From Pseudomonadales bacterium (lineage in GTDB: Bacteria; Pseudomonadota; Gammaproteobacteria; Pseudomonadales; UBA7239), in NCBI GenBank assembly GCA_028280345.1, contig JANQLY010000016.1, positions 34,025-98,024 of the forward strand: DNA of 64,000 nt, in the 5' to 3' direction. The notes under the pieces are model-generated. The model searched no databases. It saw only the letters and a program-made list of their open reading frames with translations, and was not told where the DNA came from. Both the position numbers and the translations under genes were made by a program. Positions 56,619 through 64,000 of the stretch are shown one piece after another; the stretch's first letter is position 1; every line of letters starts with the position of its first letter.

Positions 56619-56641
56619 TTGTTTATGTTAAAACTAAACAA
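56619..56641. promoter_or_regulatory. Palindrome upstream of the small-operon promoter
   Basis: TTGTTTA (56619-56625) and TAAACAA (56635-56641) are separated by nine bases. The palindrome lies directly upstream of the -35 box, a plausible operator for the MerR protein encoded divergently. Confidence 0.55.
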
Positions 56642-56763
56642 TATTACTGTGAGATATACCTGGTATAAATTGAATACCTCGTGATAATTTTTCTATATAT
56701 TCAATATAATCATATATTTATAAATACTTTATAAAGTAAATTATTACGATAAAGAGATTTCAG

Positions 56764-56791
56764 TTGCAAAAATAATGATTGACGCTATAAT
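56764..56791 (+). promoter_or_regulatory. Promoter of the MerR gene
   Basis: TTGCAA (56764-56769), 16 bases, TATAAT (56786-56791). An alternative is TTGACG (56779) with TATACA (56804) at 19 bases. Confidence 0.5.
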
Positions 56792-56804
56792 CTATACATT
56801 TCCT

Positions 56805-56828
56805 ATACAAAAAATTGTTTAGTTGTAT
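56805..56828. promoter_or_regulatory. ATACAA-N12-TTGTAT palindrome near the MerR start
   Basis: Arms at 56805-56810 and 56823-56828, spacer 12 bases. It lies just downstream of the -10 box, where binding would repress the MerR gene itself. The T(G/A)TACA-N12 spacing resembles sites of the LitR/PplR regulators. Confidence 0.55.
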
Positions 56829-56854
56829 TCAATAGATAGTCATAGAGGTTCAAC

Positions 56855-57790
56855 ATGTCTGAATTCAGTATTGGTGCTACAGCAAAACTGACAGGAATTA
56901 CCGTCCACAACCTGCGCATATGGGAAAAGCGCTATGGGCTGAGTGCATCGGGTAGAACAGAAAGCGGCCGACGTCTGTTCAGTCAGGCGGATATTGATCG
57001 TTTAACCCTGATCAAACGCTGTATTGACCTTGGCCATAGTATTAGCCATCTGGCAAACCTTGATGAGCAGGAACTTCGGCAAATTTTCGCCGATCTAAGC
57101 AATGCCGACCTCGGCAGACTCGATACGGAAAATCTATCACTAAGCCTCGCCTATATCAGTGCCGGCCCCTGCCCACTCAATGAAGAACGACTCAGTAACC
57201 TCGATATTCATCAGCTATCCCACTTTACATTGCTCGAAAAATTACGCGAGCCAGTGAATAAGGCCGATATCGTCATCATCGATTCTGCGTTTATTACCGA
57301 AGAGATGCTCAATCAGGTTGCGAGCATTAAAGCTACCCTGAATCCAGCCCTGATACTGTTTATTTATCGACTCGCCAACCGCAACGATCTGCAGCGTATC
57401 AGAAACCTCGGTGTACGCACGGTGCGGGCTCCGATCGAGGCACTGGAAATTGAGGATATTATCAGCCGCTTTGTTGAACGCATAAAAAACACACCTAAAA
57501 CCATCGATTTCAGTCCTGAAAATATCGATACGGCAAGGACTTTTACCCGCGAACAACTCGACAAACTTGCGGAACAGCCCTACAACATTAACTGCGAATG
57601 CCCCCGCCATATTTCGGAAATCATCAAAAGTCTAGAAGCCTTTGAGCTATACAGCATGCAGTGCCAGAACAGAAATGATGATGATGCCGCTCTGCACGCA
57701 AAAATCTATCAACAAACCGCTCTGGCACGCCGCACTATGGAGAATATTCTTGGTGAAGTACTGGAAAGCGAGGGCATCACTCTGAACTGA
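56855..57790 (+). CDS. MerR-family regulator, LitR/CarH-like without B12 motif
   Basis: The protein has 311 residues. The N-terminal MerR winged helix (FSIGATAKLTGITVHNLRIW, ESGRRLFSQADIDRLTLIKR) is followed by helices and a Rossmann-like domain (about 130-210, KADIVIIDSAFITEEMLNQV) like the CarH/LitR B12-binding region, but the DxHxxG cobalamin motif is missing. Similar proteins in related bacteria control light- or stress-response genes; a light role is not established here. AGAGG lies before the ATG. It faces the three-small-gene operon and precedes a small membrane protein gene. Confidence 0.85.
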   Translation: MSEFSIGATAKLTGITVHNLRIWEKRYGLSASGRTESGRRLFSQADIDRLTLIKRCIDLGHSISHLANLDEQELRQIFADLSNADLGRLDTENLSLSLAYISAGPCPLNEERLSNLDIHQLSHFTLLEKLREPVNKADIVIIDSAFITEEMLNQVASIKATLNPALILFIYRLANRNDLQRIRNLGVRTVRAPIEALEIEDIISRFVERIKNTPKTIDFSPENIDTARTFTREQLDKLAEQPYNINCECPRHISEIIKSLEAFELYSMQCQNRNDDDAALHAKIYQQTALARRTMENILGEVLESEGITLN

Positions 57791-57885
57791 CAGGGCAAAA
57801 TGCCAACCATTTTGCCATCGCCGCCACCCCTCCTCCGGACATACCATAAAACCGTTCAATGGTAGATTCACTTAAGGAGGAAATT

Positions 57886-58113
57886 ATGGAAATACTGGCT
57901 TTTTTCACACTCGCTATCGTTAGTATCGGGGTTGCCATGCTAATGCGTGACCGCGTACTCTGGGCTCCAATTCTCGCTAAAAGGCATCAGGTACACCACG
58001 CGTTAATCCCTCCCGTCTATGACTACTATCAGATGCACCGCGATATCAGCGGCAATCTCGAAAGTAACCGGGATTTCGAGCACTACCTCAGTACGATGCT
58101 CGAAGACAAATAA
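57886..58113 (+). CDS. Small membrane protein downstream of the MerR gene
   Basis: The protein has 75 residues, from ATG 57886 with AAGGAGG six bases upstream; an earlier in-frame ATG would put this site inside the gene. It has one N-terminal transmembrane segment (ILAFFTLAIVSIGVAML) and a polar tail with Tyr/His residues. It lies 95 bases after the MerR gene and may be co-transcribed. Function unknown. Confidence 0.7.
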   Translation: MEILAFFTLAIVSIGVAMLMRDRVLWAPILAKRHQVHHALIPPVYDYYQMHRDISGNLESNRDFEHYLSTMLEDK

Positions 58114-58151
58114 ATAATCGGCACACACTGTTTATTAAAGGCGCACAAATC

Positions 58152-58193
58152 GCTGTAATCCCCTGTTCCGAACGCGAGACAGGGGATTACAGC
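58152..58193. terminator. 15-bp hairpin after the small membrane protein gene
   Basis: GCTGTAATCCCCTGT pairs with ACAGGGGATTACAGC around a 12-base loop. No U-run follows on either side, so it may end or stabilise the transcript without classic termination. Confidence 0.45.
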
Positions 58194-58289
58194 ACGCTGA
58201 TTCACTACACATTGCGGCATTGCACTCGCGCTTGCATCTGTATTAAGGTGGTTTGGAATCTCATCACGGTTTGATGAACAGGGAAATCG

Positions 58290-60239
58290 ATGCAGGTGAT
58301 CGGAAAAACAGGGCCAGGGTGGCATCCCGGAACAGTACTGTCCACACTACTGCTTTTGCTTGTATTTGTTCAACCTGCCAACGCTACCACCAGTGCCGAT
58401 GACAGTCCCGTACTGGTATTCTCCATGGGCCATGCTCGCATCATGGACCACGCTACGTTCTGGACCACCCAAAACCCGGTCAACCACGCAGAGCTTATCA
58501 GCGGCAAATATGACCCTTCATTCATTCCCGTTGAAAGATCGCAGCTTTTCCAGGGGGCAGACAACTGGATTCGCATTCGCATACACAACTCTTCCGATTC
58601 GGAAGGGCGCTGGGTGCTTGATCTGGAGCAGGTAATGGTCTCTGATACCGAGCTAATCAGTCTCGACCAGGATGGGCATCTGCATCTGCAACGCACAGGC
58701 CTAAAATACAGCTACAGTAGCCGCCCCCTGCCACACAATCACTTTGCATTTCCAATTACTCAGCCTCCGAACAGCACACACGTCTACTATCTCAAGGTGA
58801 ATACACCGTTCCAGTTACATTTTAATCCCTCGCTATCTGACCATGTCAGTTTTATGAAAAATCACCAGGTGAATTTTGCTTCAAGCCATCTGTTTATTGG
58901 CTTATTATTTGGTGTACTGCTCTATCTGATCGTATTGTCGTTTGGCACTCCGGACAATAAGCCTTTATGGCACTTTGTCAGCTTTGTCACGTTCGCGATT
59001 CTGCTAACCCTCTATTCGAATGGCTTCCTGATGCCGCTTTTACCTACCGGTGAATGGTTTTCCACGAGGCTCTGGCTAATACTGGAACTGTGCCTGCAAG
59101 GCAGCACTATCAATGTCATCAAAAGCTATTTCCACACTGCAGATAAATACCCGCGTATTCACTCCTACTTGTTAATCTGTCTCGTGATTACCGGCTTGCT
59201 GTTTTTATTACTGCCCTTTGTCAGCTATACCACGCTGGTACAGCTGGAACTGATGTTTGTCGCGCAGTTTATTATCGTTTTAACGAGTATCAGCATTTAT
59301 GTCTGGTACCGTGAAAAAACCCAGGTAATGCTGTTCGCGATCGGCAATATCGGCCTGACGCTCTCCGGTGCCCTCTCCACATTTGCCGCTCTCGGCTTTA
59401 TTACCTCAAACGACTGGCTTATCGTGCACGGTTATGAAATCGGCTTTTGCTGGCAAGCGGTGTTCTTTACCTGGGCGATTTCGAAAAAGATCAACACGCT
59501 GGCCACCTCGGCGCTGCTCGCCGAAGCCGAGAGCAAAGCTAAAAATGAATTTATTGCCAAAATGAGCCACGAGATTCGCACACCCATGAATGGCGTGCTT
59601 GGCATGGTACAACTGCTAAAAAACACCCCGGTCAATGAAGAGCAAAAGCACTATCTTGATGTTATCGACAGTTCCGGTAAAACCCTGCTCACGGTCATCA
59701 ACGATATTCTCGACTATTCAAGACTCATTGCTGGCAAAGTGGAACTCAAGGAAGAGCCCTTTGAACTCAATAAATTACTCGCCGAACTCAACACCCTATT
59801 CACCGACATTGCCCATGAAAAGAAACTTTCGTTTACTATTATCGTTGCCGATGATGTTCCCAACACGCTGATTGGCGACAGTATTCGCATCTATCAGATA
59901 CTCACAAACCTGCTCGCTAACTCATTCAAGTTTACCGAGACCGGACTTGTTACACTCAAGGTGAGAACAGTTCCTTCTCTGTCATCAGAAATGGGTACTG
60001 CCAGTTTGCAATTTATTGTCAAAGACACCGGCATCGGTATTTCCACAGCGGACCAGAAGCACCTGTTCCAAAGCTTTATGCAAGTTCACCTTGAAGATGC
60101 ACGCCGCTATGGCGGTAGCGGGCTTGGACTATCCATCTGCAAACAGCTCGCGGAGATCATGGATGGCAACATAGAAGTCACCTCGACCCCGGGTGAAGGT
60201 TCCGAATTTGTCGCCACTCTCAATTTACATACCGTTTGA
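58290..60239 (+). CDS. 7TM-DISM sensor histidine kinase
   Basis: The protein has 649 residues. A signal peptide (about 1-32) is followed by a periplasmic DISMED2-like domain (about 38-190), seven transmembrane helices (about 198-400), HisKA with His427 in [16 protein letters not shown], and a HATPase domain ([31 protein letters not shown]). No receiver is attached and no response regulator adjoins. It shares the layout of the kinase at 53562-55529 but is not a recent duplicate by eye. AGGGAAA lies before the ATG. Confidence 0.9.
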   Translation: MQVIGKTGPGWHPGTVLSTLLLLLVFVQPANATTSADDSPVLVFSMGHARIMDHATFWTTQNPVNHAELISGKYDPSFIPVERSQLFQGADNWIRIRIHNSSDSEGRWVLDLEQVMVSDTELISLDQDGHLHLQRTGLKYSYSSRPLPHNHFAFPITQPPNSTHVYYLKVNTPFQLHFNPSLSDHVSFMKNHQVNFASSHLFIGLLFGVLLYLIVLSFGTPDNKPLWHFVSFVTFAILLTLYSNGFLMPLLPTGEWFSTRLWLILELCLQGSTINVIKSYFHTADKYPRIHSYLLICLVITGLLFLLLPFVSYTTLVQLELMFVAQFIIVLTSISIYVWYREKTQVMLFAIGNIGLTLSGALSTFAALGFITSNDWLIVHGYEIGFCWQAVFFTWAISKKINTLATSALLAEAESKAKNEFIAKMSHEIRTPMNGVLGMVQLLKNTPVNEEQKHYLDVIDSSGKTLLTVINDILDYSRLIAGKVELKEEPFELNKLLAELNTLFTDIAHEKKLSFTIIVADDVPNTLIGDSIRIYQILTNLLANSFKFTETGLVTLKVRTVPSLSSEMGTASLQFIVKDTGIGISTADQKHLFQSFMQVHLEDARRYGGSGLGLSICKQLAEIMDGNIEVTSTPGEGSEFVATLNLHTV

Positions 60240-60515
60240 GCCCCCCTTATCTTCCCTGGAATAATTGACAGCCACTTACTGAACTCGCTACATTAAGAAC
60301 CAACCATTTTAATAAATGGCGCTGCTGTGCTCTCGCATCGGTTGGTGACTGCATAGGTAGTCAGCGCTACCTGTAACGTAAAATAAACTCGGTAGCATTT
60401 CGGTTATGCCAGGTGTTGAAGTATCAATTCTAAAAGAGGCAGAAGTATCTAACAGAGGCCAAGGCAAATCTTGCCAGATCCCCTATATCTGCCACCTGCA
60501 CGGTGATATTTGAGC
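60240..60515. other. Leader region before the two GGDEF-like genes
   Basis: These 276 bases hold no convincing gene. CCATTT-TAAT-AAATGG and the longer-range CCAACC...GGTTGG pairing share bases and exclude each other, so the leader could switch between folds. GGTAG-TCAGCG-CTACC is another small hairpin. No known riboswitch core was recognised. Confidence 0.35.
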
Positions 60516-61646
60516 ATGGCAGAGTCTCCGGCCCACTCCCTGCTCTCTATCGACCGCTTTCTTCCGGAAAAGCTGCGCCGCCTTGATAACCCATGGCACG
60601 CATTGCAGGCGCGTATCCTGCTGTTTTTACTCGCAGTCAATATCGCTATTTTCGGGCCGGTAAGCATTCTTATGCTGTCTGTCTCACTGCTCGGCATAAT
60701 GGATTTGTGGTTACCAACCCTCGTTGCACTGGTTGCGGTAACGATTCAGGGCCTGTGCCTGTTTTATTTCTATCGATCAGCTAATCTCTATATATCGCGT
60801 GTTGTCTATGCCATTCTGGCATTGGGTCAAGTAGTCTTTGCTACAGTGGTCACCGGCGGCTGGCACTCCCCCATCGCTATTTTCCTGCTCACGATGCCCA
60901 TTATGATTGGCCTTGTGGTCAGCGCCTGGGAGGGTTTTGCCTTTGCTGTACTCACACTGGCCATCTACAGCACCATGTTTGTTTTGCACCTCAACGGTTA
61001 CGAGTTTGTCCAGATGATGACCGAAGACTCCACGCAGTGGTGGCAGATCAGCCTCTGGCTATCGACAGCCGCAACCATTGCCGGCAGTCTATTTCTCTAT
61101 AATTACTCTGCCAATGATCTGTCACGCTCCGTTAATGCCGACAAGGCGCGCCTTGAATTCGATGCTAATTACGACTCCCTGACCGGTGCTTACAACCAGC
61201 AGGCATTTCTCGACCTGCTTAACGATACATTGATGGATCCGACTCGAGTAGAAAGAGATGCTCTTGTTTATATAGAAATCAGCAATCTGCGCCATATTGA
61301 TCTGCTGTTTGGCTTTGAAATAACCGACAGAGTATTAAAGGAAGTACAACAACTGATCCGCACCGCACTTGGCAATCACGAAGCGATTTCCCGTTACTCG
61401 GAAAACAGCTTTCTGGTGTTTTGCCCGCAAATTCCCGATATCGGTGCCTTTATCAGCACATTGATCCGCTTGCAGTCAATTCGTTCACAGCAGATCAGTA
61501 CAGAAACTATTGATGCTATTACATTTGAAATTCTTGTCGGTGCTGCCGTCGTTGAAGGACGAGTCAGTAGTGATACCTTTGTTGATGCCGCCGTAGCCAA
61601 TGCCCGCGAAGGTGATACCAGTCTGTTTATGAGGTTGGAAGAGTGA
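60516..61646 (+). CDS. Membrane protein with degenerate GGDEF-like domain
   Basis: The protein has 376 residues. About five to six transmembrane helices (about 30-205) form an input region. A GGDEF-like domain follows (DANYDSLTGAYNQQAFLDLL, then SRYSENSFLVFCP), with the signature GGDEF replaced by SENSF. The enzyme should therefore not make cyclic di-GMP; it may bind it or act as a partner. It overlaps the next gene by four bases. Confidence 0.85.
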   Translation: MAESPAHSLLSIDRFLPEKLRRLDNPWHALQARILLFLLAVNIAIFGPVSILMLSVSLLGIMDLWLPTLVALVAVTIQGLCLFYFYRSANLYISRVVYAILALGQVVFATVVTGGWHSPIAIFLLTMPIMIGLVVSAWEGFAFAVLTLAIYSTMFVLHLNGYEFVQMMTEDSTQWWQISLWLSTAATIAGSLFLYNYSANDLSRSVNADKARLEFDANYDSLTGAYNQQAFLDLLNDTLMDPTRVERDALVYIEISNLRHIDLLFGFEITDRVLKEVQQLIRTALGNHEAISRYSENSFLVFCPQIPDIGAFISTLIRLQSIRSQQISTETIDAITFEILVGAAVVEGRVSSDTFVDAAVANAREGDTSLFMRLEE

Positions 61647-62833
61647 ACGCGCTGATTGCCCTACTTGATCGTTTTATTCCTTACCATATTCTTGAAAACC
61701 AGGACCCAGCAATTCTTATGCGCTCCCGTGTGCTGGTTGCGGTTTGTCTGATGTACAGCGTGTCACTATTTTCCATGGTGCTTTTATTTCTGACATTGTC
61801 GCTACTCGGTATCTTGCAAGTACTTAGTACCTTACCCACCTCGGGCATCACCGCCACTATCTATACCGCCATGCTGTTCTACTTCAAACGCACAGGTAAT
61901 CATCTCGTGGCCACCAATGTGATGATCATTGCCAGCTTTCTCGGCACCACCGCGTTTATTGCTGCTACCAATGGCTGGGAGTCGTCGGTGATGGTGACTC
62001 TGTTCTGTCTACCAATGATCGCCTTTTTAATGGGTGGCATACGCCCGGGGCTGTGGTGGTCTGCCCTTATCGCGCTCAACTATCTGGCGTTCTTCGTTCT
62101 GTATAAACTCGGTGTTGAGATGCCACTCGTAATTGAGGAAGATCTGCTCGACTGGCTGACGTACTGCTCCTGGATCTATGCCTGGATGGTGCTATTTGCA
62201 GGCATGGCTTTGTATAACAACCTCGCCCGGGGTCTGAGCGATTCTGTGAGTGAAGAACGGAAAAACCTTGTTACACGGGCCACCTACGACACCCTCAGTG
62301 CCGCCTATACGCGCAAGGCTCTTATCGACACACTGCGCAACAAAACTGCCAATATCAGGCAGGACAATGCCTCGCCATTTCTGTTTGTCGACTTTGAAAT
62401 TACCACTAGCGAAACATTGTCGCGTAGTGTCGAAGACCACCTTGTGCAGGATGTTGTGAGATGCGTGCGCGGCGCGTTTCCGGAATACCTCACACTTGGA
62501 CGCAGTCGCGGCCTGTATTTTATGGCTATTTTTGAAGAGGTTGATGACCACTGCCTCGCCGAGGAGCAGCTACTTATGCTGCAATCCCTACTTATCAAGG
62601 AGTTTGGTGATATTGGTATACGGGCCTGTATGGGAGCCGTGATGGTGCCAGACTATTCAACTGACAGCAGTACTATATTAAAAACTTCAAGAAAAGCACT
62701 GCATGAAGCGCGCAATAACCACCAGCAGTATCGACTTTATAGTGCAGAGGATCTACATGATAGCCTTGACCAAAACCATACAGACTGCATCAAGCTTTCT
62801 TATGAAAAGCTCGTCACATCAATGGCTGGCTAG
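61643..62833 (+). CDS. Second membrane protein with degenerate GGDEF-like domain
   Basis: The protein has 396 residues from GTG 61643, which overlaps the preceding stop (GTGA). Six predicted transmembrane helices (about 28-205) precede a GGDEF-like domain (RATYDTLSAAYTRKALIDTL). The GGDEF signature is absent: the segment reads LGRSRGLYFMAIF. It is a paralog of the previous protein, both probably catalytically inactive. Translation should be coupled. Confidence 0.83.
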   Translation: MNALIALLDRFIPYHILENQDPAILMRSRVLVAVCLMYSVSLFSMVLLFLTLSLLGILQVLSTLPTSGITATIYTAMLFYFKRTGNHLVATNVMIIASFLGTTAFIAATNGWESSVMVTLFCLPMIAFLMGGIRPGLWWSALIALNYLAFFVLYKLGVEMPLVIEEDLLDWLTYCSWIYAWMVLFAGMALYNNLARGLSDSVSEERKNLVTRATYDTLSAAYTRKALIDTLRNKTANIRQDNASPFLFVDFEITTSETLSRSVEDHLVQDVVRCVRGAFPEYLTLGRSRGLYFMAIFEEVDDHCLAEEQLLMLQSLLIKEFGDIGIRACMGAVMVPDYSTDSSTILKTSRKALHEARNNHQQYRLYSAEDLHDSLDQNHTDCIKLSYEKLVTSMAG

Positions 62834-62883
62834 AAGAGAAGCTGGACAAACCTTACCCAACCTCCACTAACTTATAAACAACG

Positions 62884-64000
62884 CTAGGCAGTCTCGCAAA
62901 TACGAATTGCAATCTCACCATCTTCAACGGAGATATCTACTTCCCCGCCGCCACTGGCAAGCTCACCAAACAGCACCTCTTCAGCAAGCGGTTTTTTGAG
63001 CTTCTCCTGGATAACACGAGCCATTGGTCGCGCACCCATCTTCTCGTCGTAACCAATTTCCGCCAGCAGATCGCGTGCTTCGTCATCGATATTCAGCACG
63101 ACTTTTTTATCGTCAAGTTGAGTCTGTAGTTCCACAATAAACTTATCAACAACGGTTTTCACAATTTCCATATCAAGGGATTTGAACTGGATAATCGCAT
63201 CAAGACGGTTGCGAAATTCCGGGGTAAAGGTTTTCTTGATTGCTTCCATTCCATCTGACGAGTGATCCTGGGGCGTAAAACCGATAGAAGCCCGGCTCAT
63301 CACATCAGCACCCGCATTGGTTGTCATGACAAGTACCGCATTGCGAAAATCTGCCTTGCGTCCATTATTGTCTGTCAATGTACCATGATCCATCACCTGG
63401 AGTAGCAGGTTATAGATATCCGGGTGGGCTTTTTCTACTTCATCAAGTAACACTACGCAGTGCGGATTTTTGGTAACCGCTTCGGTTAACAAACCACCCT
63501 GATCAAAACCGACATAACCTGGCGGCGCTCCGATCAATCGGGATACCGTGTGCGCCTCCATATATTCCGACATATCAAAGCGCACAAATTCCACACCCAT
63601 AATTTTTGCGAGTTGCTTGCACACTTCTGTTTTACCAACACCGGTAGGTCCGGCAAACAGGAAAGAACCAATAGGTTTTTCCGGCTCGTTGAGTCCAGCA
63701 CGAGAAAGCTTAATCGCTGTAGAAAGCGACATAATCGCTTCATCCTGACCAAACACGACCATTTTGAGGTTTTTATCAAGATCGCGCAGCGCCTCTTTAT
63801 CAGAAGCCGAAACACTTTTCGGTGGAATGCGCGCCATTTTGGCAATAACATTCTCGATATCACCCACATTGATTTTTTTCTTGCGTTTCGACTCAGGTAG
63901 CAATTGTTGATAGGCTCCCGCTTCATCTACTACATCAATCGCCTTGTCTGGCAAAAAGCGTTCGTTAATATAGCGATCTGCCAGTTCGGCTGCGGTTTTT
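62884..64000 (-). CDS. clpA: ClpA unfoldase of the ClpAP protease, 5' part outside the window
   Basis: The C-terminal 372 residues are present and continue past the window. They contain the second AAA+ module: Walker A GPTGVGKTEVCK, Walker B VVLLDEVEKAHPD, and FTPEFRNRLDAIIQF, followed by the D2-small domain and the end AIRICETA. The linker PESKRKKKINVGDIENVIAKMAR with short spacing matches ClpA rather than the long coiled middle domain of ClpB or the ClpV type. ClpS normally lies just upstream of it. Confidence 0.95.
   Translation of the reverse strand, partial: KTAAELADRYINERFLPDKAIDVVDEAGAYQQLLPESKRKKKINVGDIENVIAKMARIPPKSVSASDKEALRDLDKNLKMVVFGQDEAIMSLSTAIKLSRAGLNEPEKPIGSFLFAGPTGVGKTEVCKQLAKIMGVEFVRFDMSEYMEAHTVSRLIGAPPGYVGFDQGGLLTEAVTKNPHCVVLLDEVEKAHPDIYNLLLQVMDHGTLTDNNGRKADFRNAVLVMTTNAGADVMSRASIGFTPQDHSSDGMEAIKKTFTPEFRNRLDAIIQFKSLDMEIVKTVVDKFIVELQTQLDDKKVVLNIDDEARDLLAEIGYDEKMGARPMARVIQEKLKKPLAEEVLFGELASGGGEVDISVEDGEIAIRICETA

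Larger units (their letters stand above)
56545..56854. other. Divergent AT-rich control region (small operon / MerR gene)
   Basis: These 310 bases hold no gene. They contain a leftward promoter for the small genes, a rightward promoter for the MerR gene, and two palindromes, listed separately. Confidence 0.75.

Noticed and set aside
60240..60515. Cyclic di-GMP riboswitch before the GGDEF-like genes
   Set aside because: The conserved core sequence of known classes was not found.
62884..64000. The clp gene as the missing ClpV
   Set aside because: Its short linker and C-terminus fit ClpA, and it is not linked to the T6SS locus.

Overview
The window looks like a chromosomal segment of a marine-type gammaproteobacterium of the Pseudomonadales/Cellvibrionales kind. 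The evidence is the order gyrA-serC-pheA-hisC-tyrA-aroA-cmk-rpsA-ihfB-lapA-lapB-pyrF, which follows the Pseudomonas arrangement except that tyrA and aroA are separate genes here. Assignment below that level is inference. No rRNA, tRNA, insertion sequence, prophage or CRISPR array was seen.

Region 1 (1-19.6 kb) is mostly housekeeping. It holds a partial rmuC, a TPR protein, a FixL/FixJ-like kinase and regulator pair, murI, a ComEA-like helix-hairpin-helix protein, then a long leftward block: pyrF, lapB, lapA, ihfB, rpsA, cmk, aroA, tyrA, hisC, pheA, serC and gyrA. Clear hairpin terminators lie after murI/comEA, after ihfB and after gyrA.

Region 2 (19.7-48.9 kb) is a type VI secretion (T6SS) locus read leftward as one very long, tightly packed unit. 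In order of transcription it is: a small winged-helix-like protein, a fused TssB-TssC sheath protein, Hcp, TssE, TssF, TssG, VgrG with a 20-residue repeat extension, a DUF2169/pentapeptide protein, a pentapeptide protein, a DUF3540 protein, a PAAR-like DUF4150 protein, TssJ, TssK, TssL, TssM, TssA, a methyltransferase-like/TPR/GNAT fusion, and three unrecognised proteins. A sigma-54 promoter (47575-47590) with three 16-base GGG-N10-CCC sites upstream heads the unit. The likely activator, a PspF-like sigma-54 enhancer-binding protein, lies just beyond. No TssH/ClpV gene is present, and TssM has no recognisable Walker A motif. This is the most unusual part of the window.

Region 3 (49.1-64 kb) contains hslO (Hsp33), a LysR regulator, cysK, a histone-H1-like lysine-rich protein, a repeat-bearing unknown protein, and two 7TM-DISM histidine kinases with no adjacent response regulator. 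Between the kinases a MerR regulator faces a leftward operon of three very small genes, with promoters, two palindromes and a strong terminator. Two tandem membrane proteins with degenerate GGDEF-like domains follow, and the 3' part of clpA ends the window.

All family assignments come from reading motifs and domain order by eye; no database search was possible.
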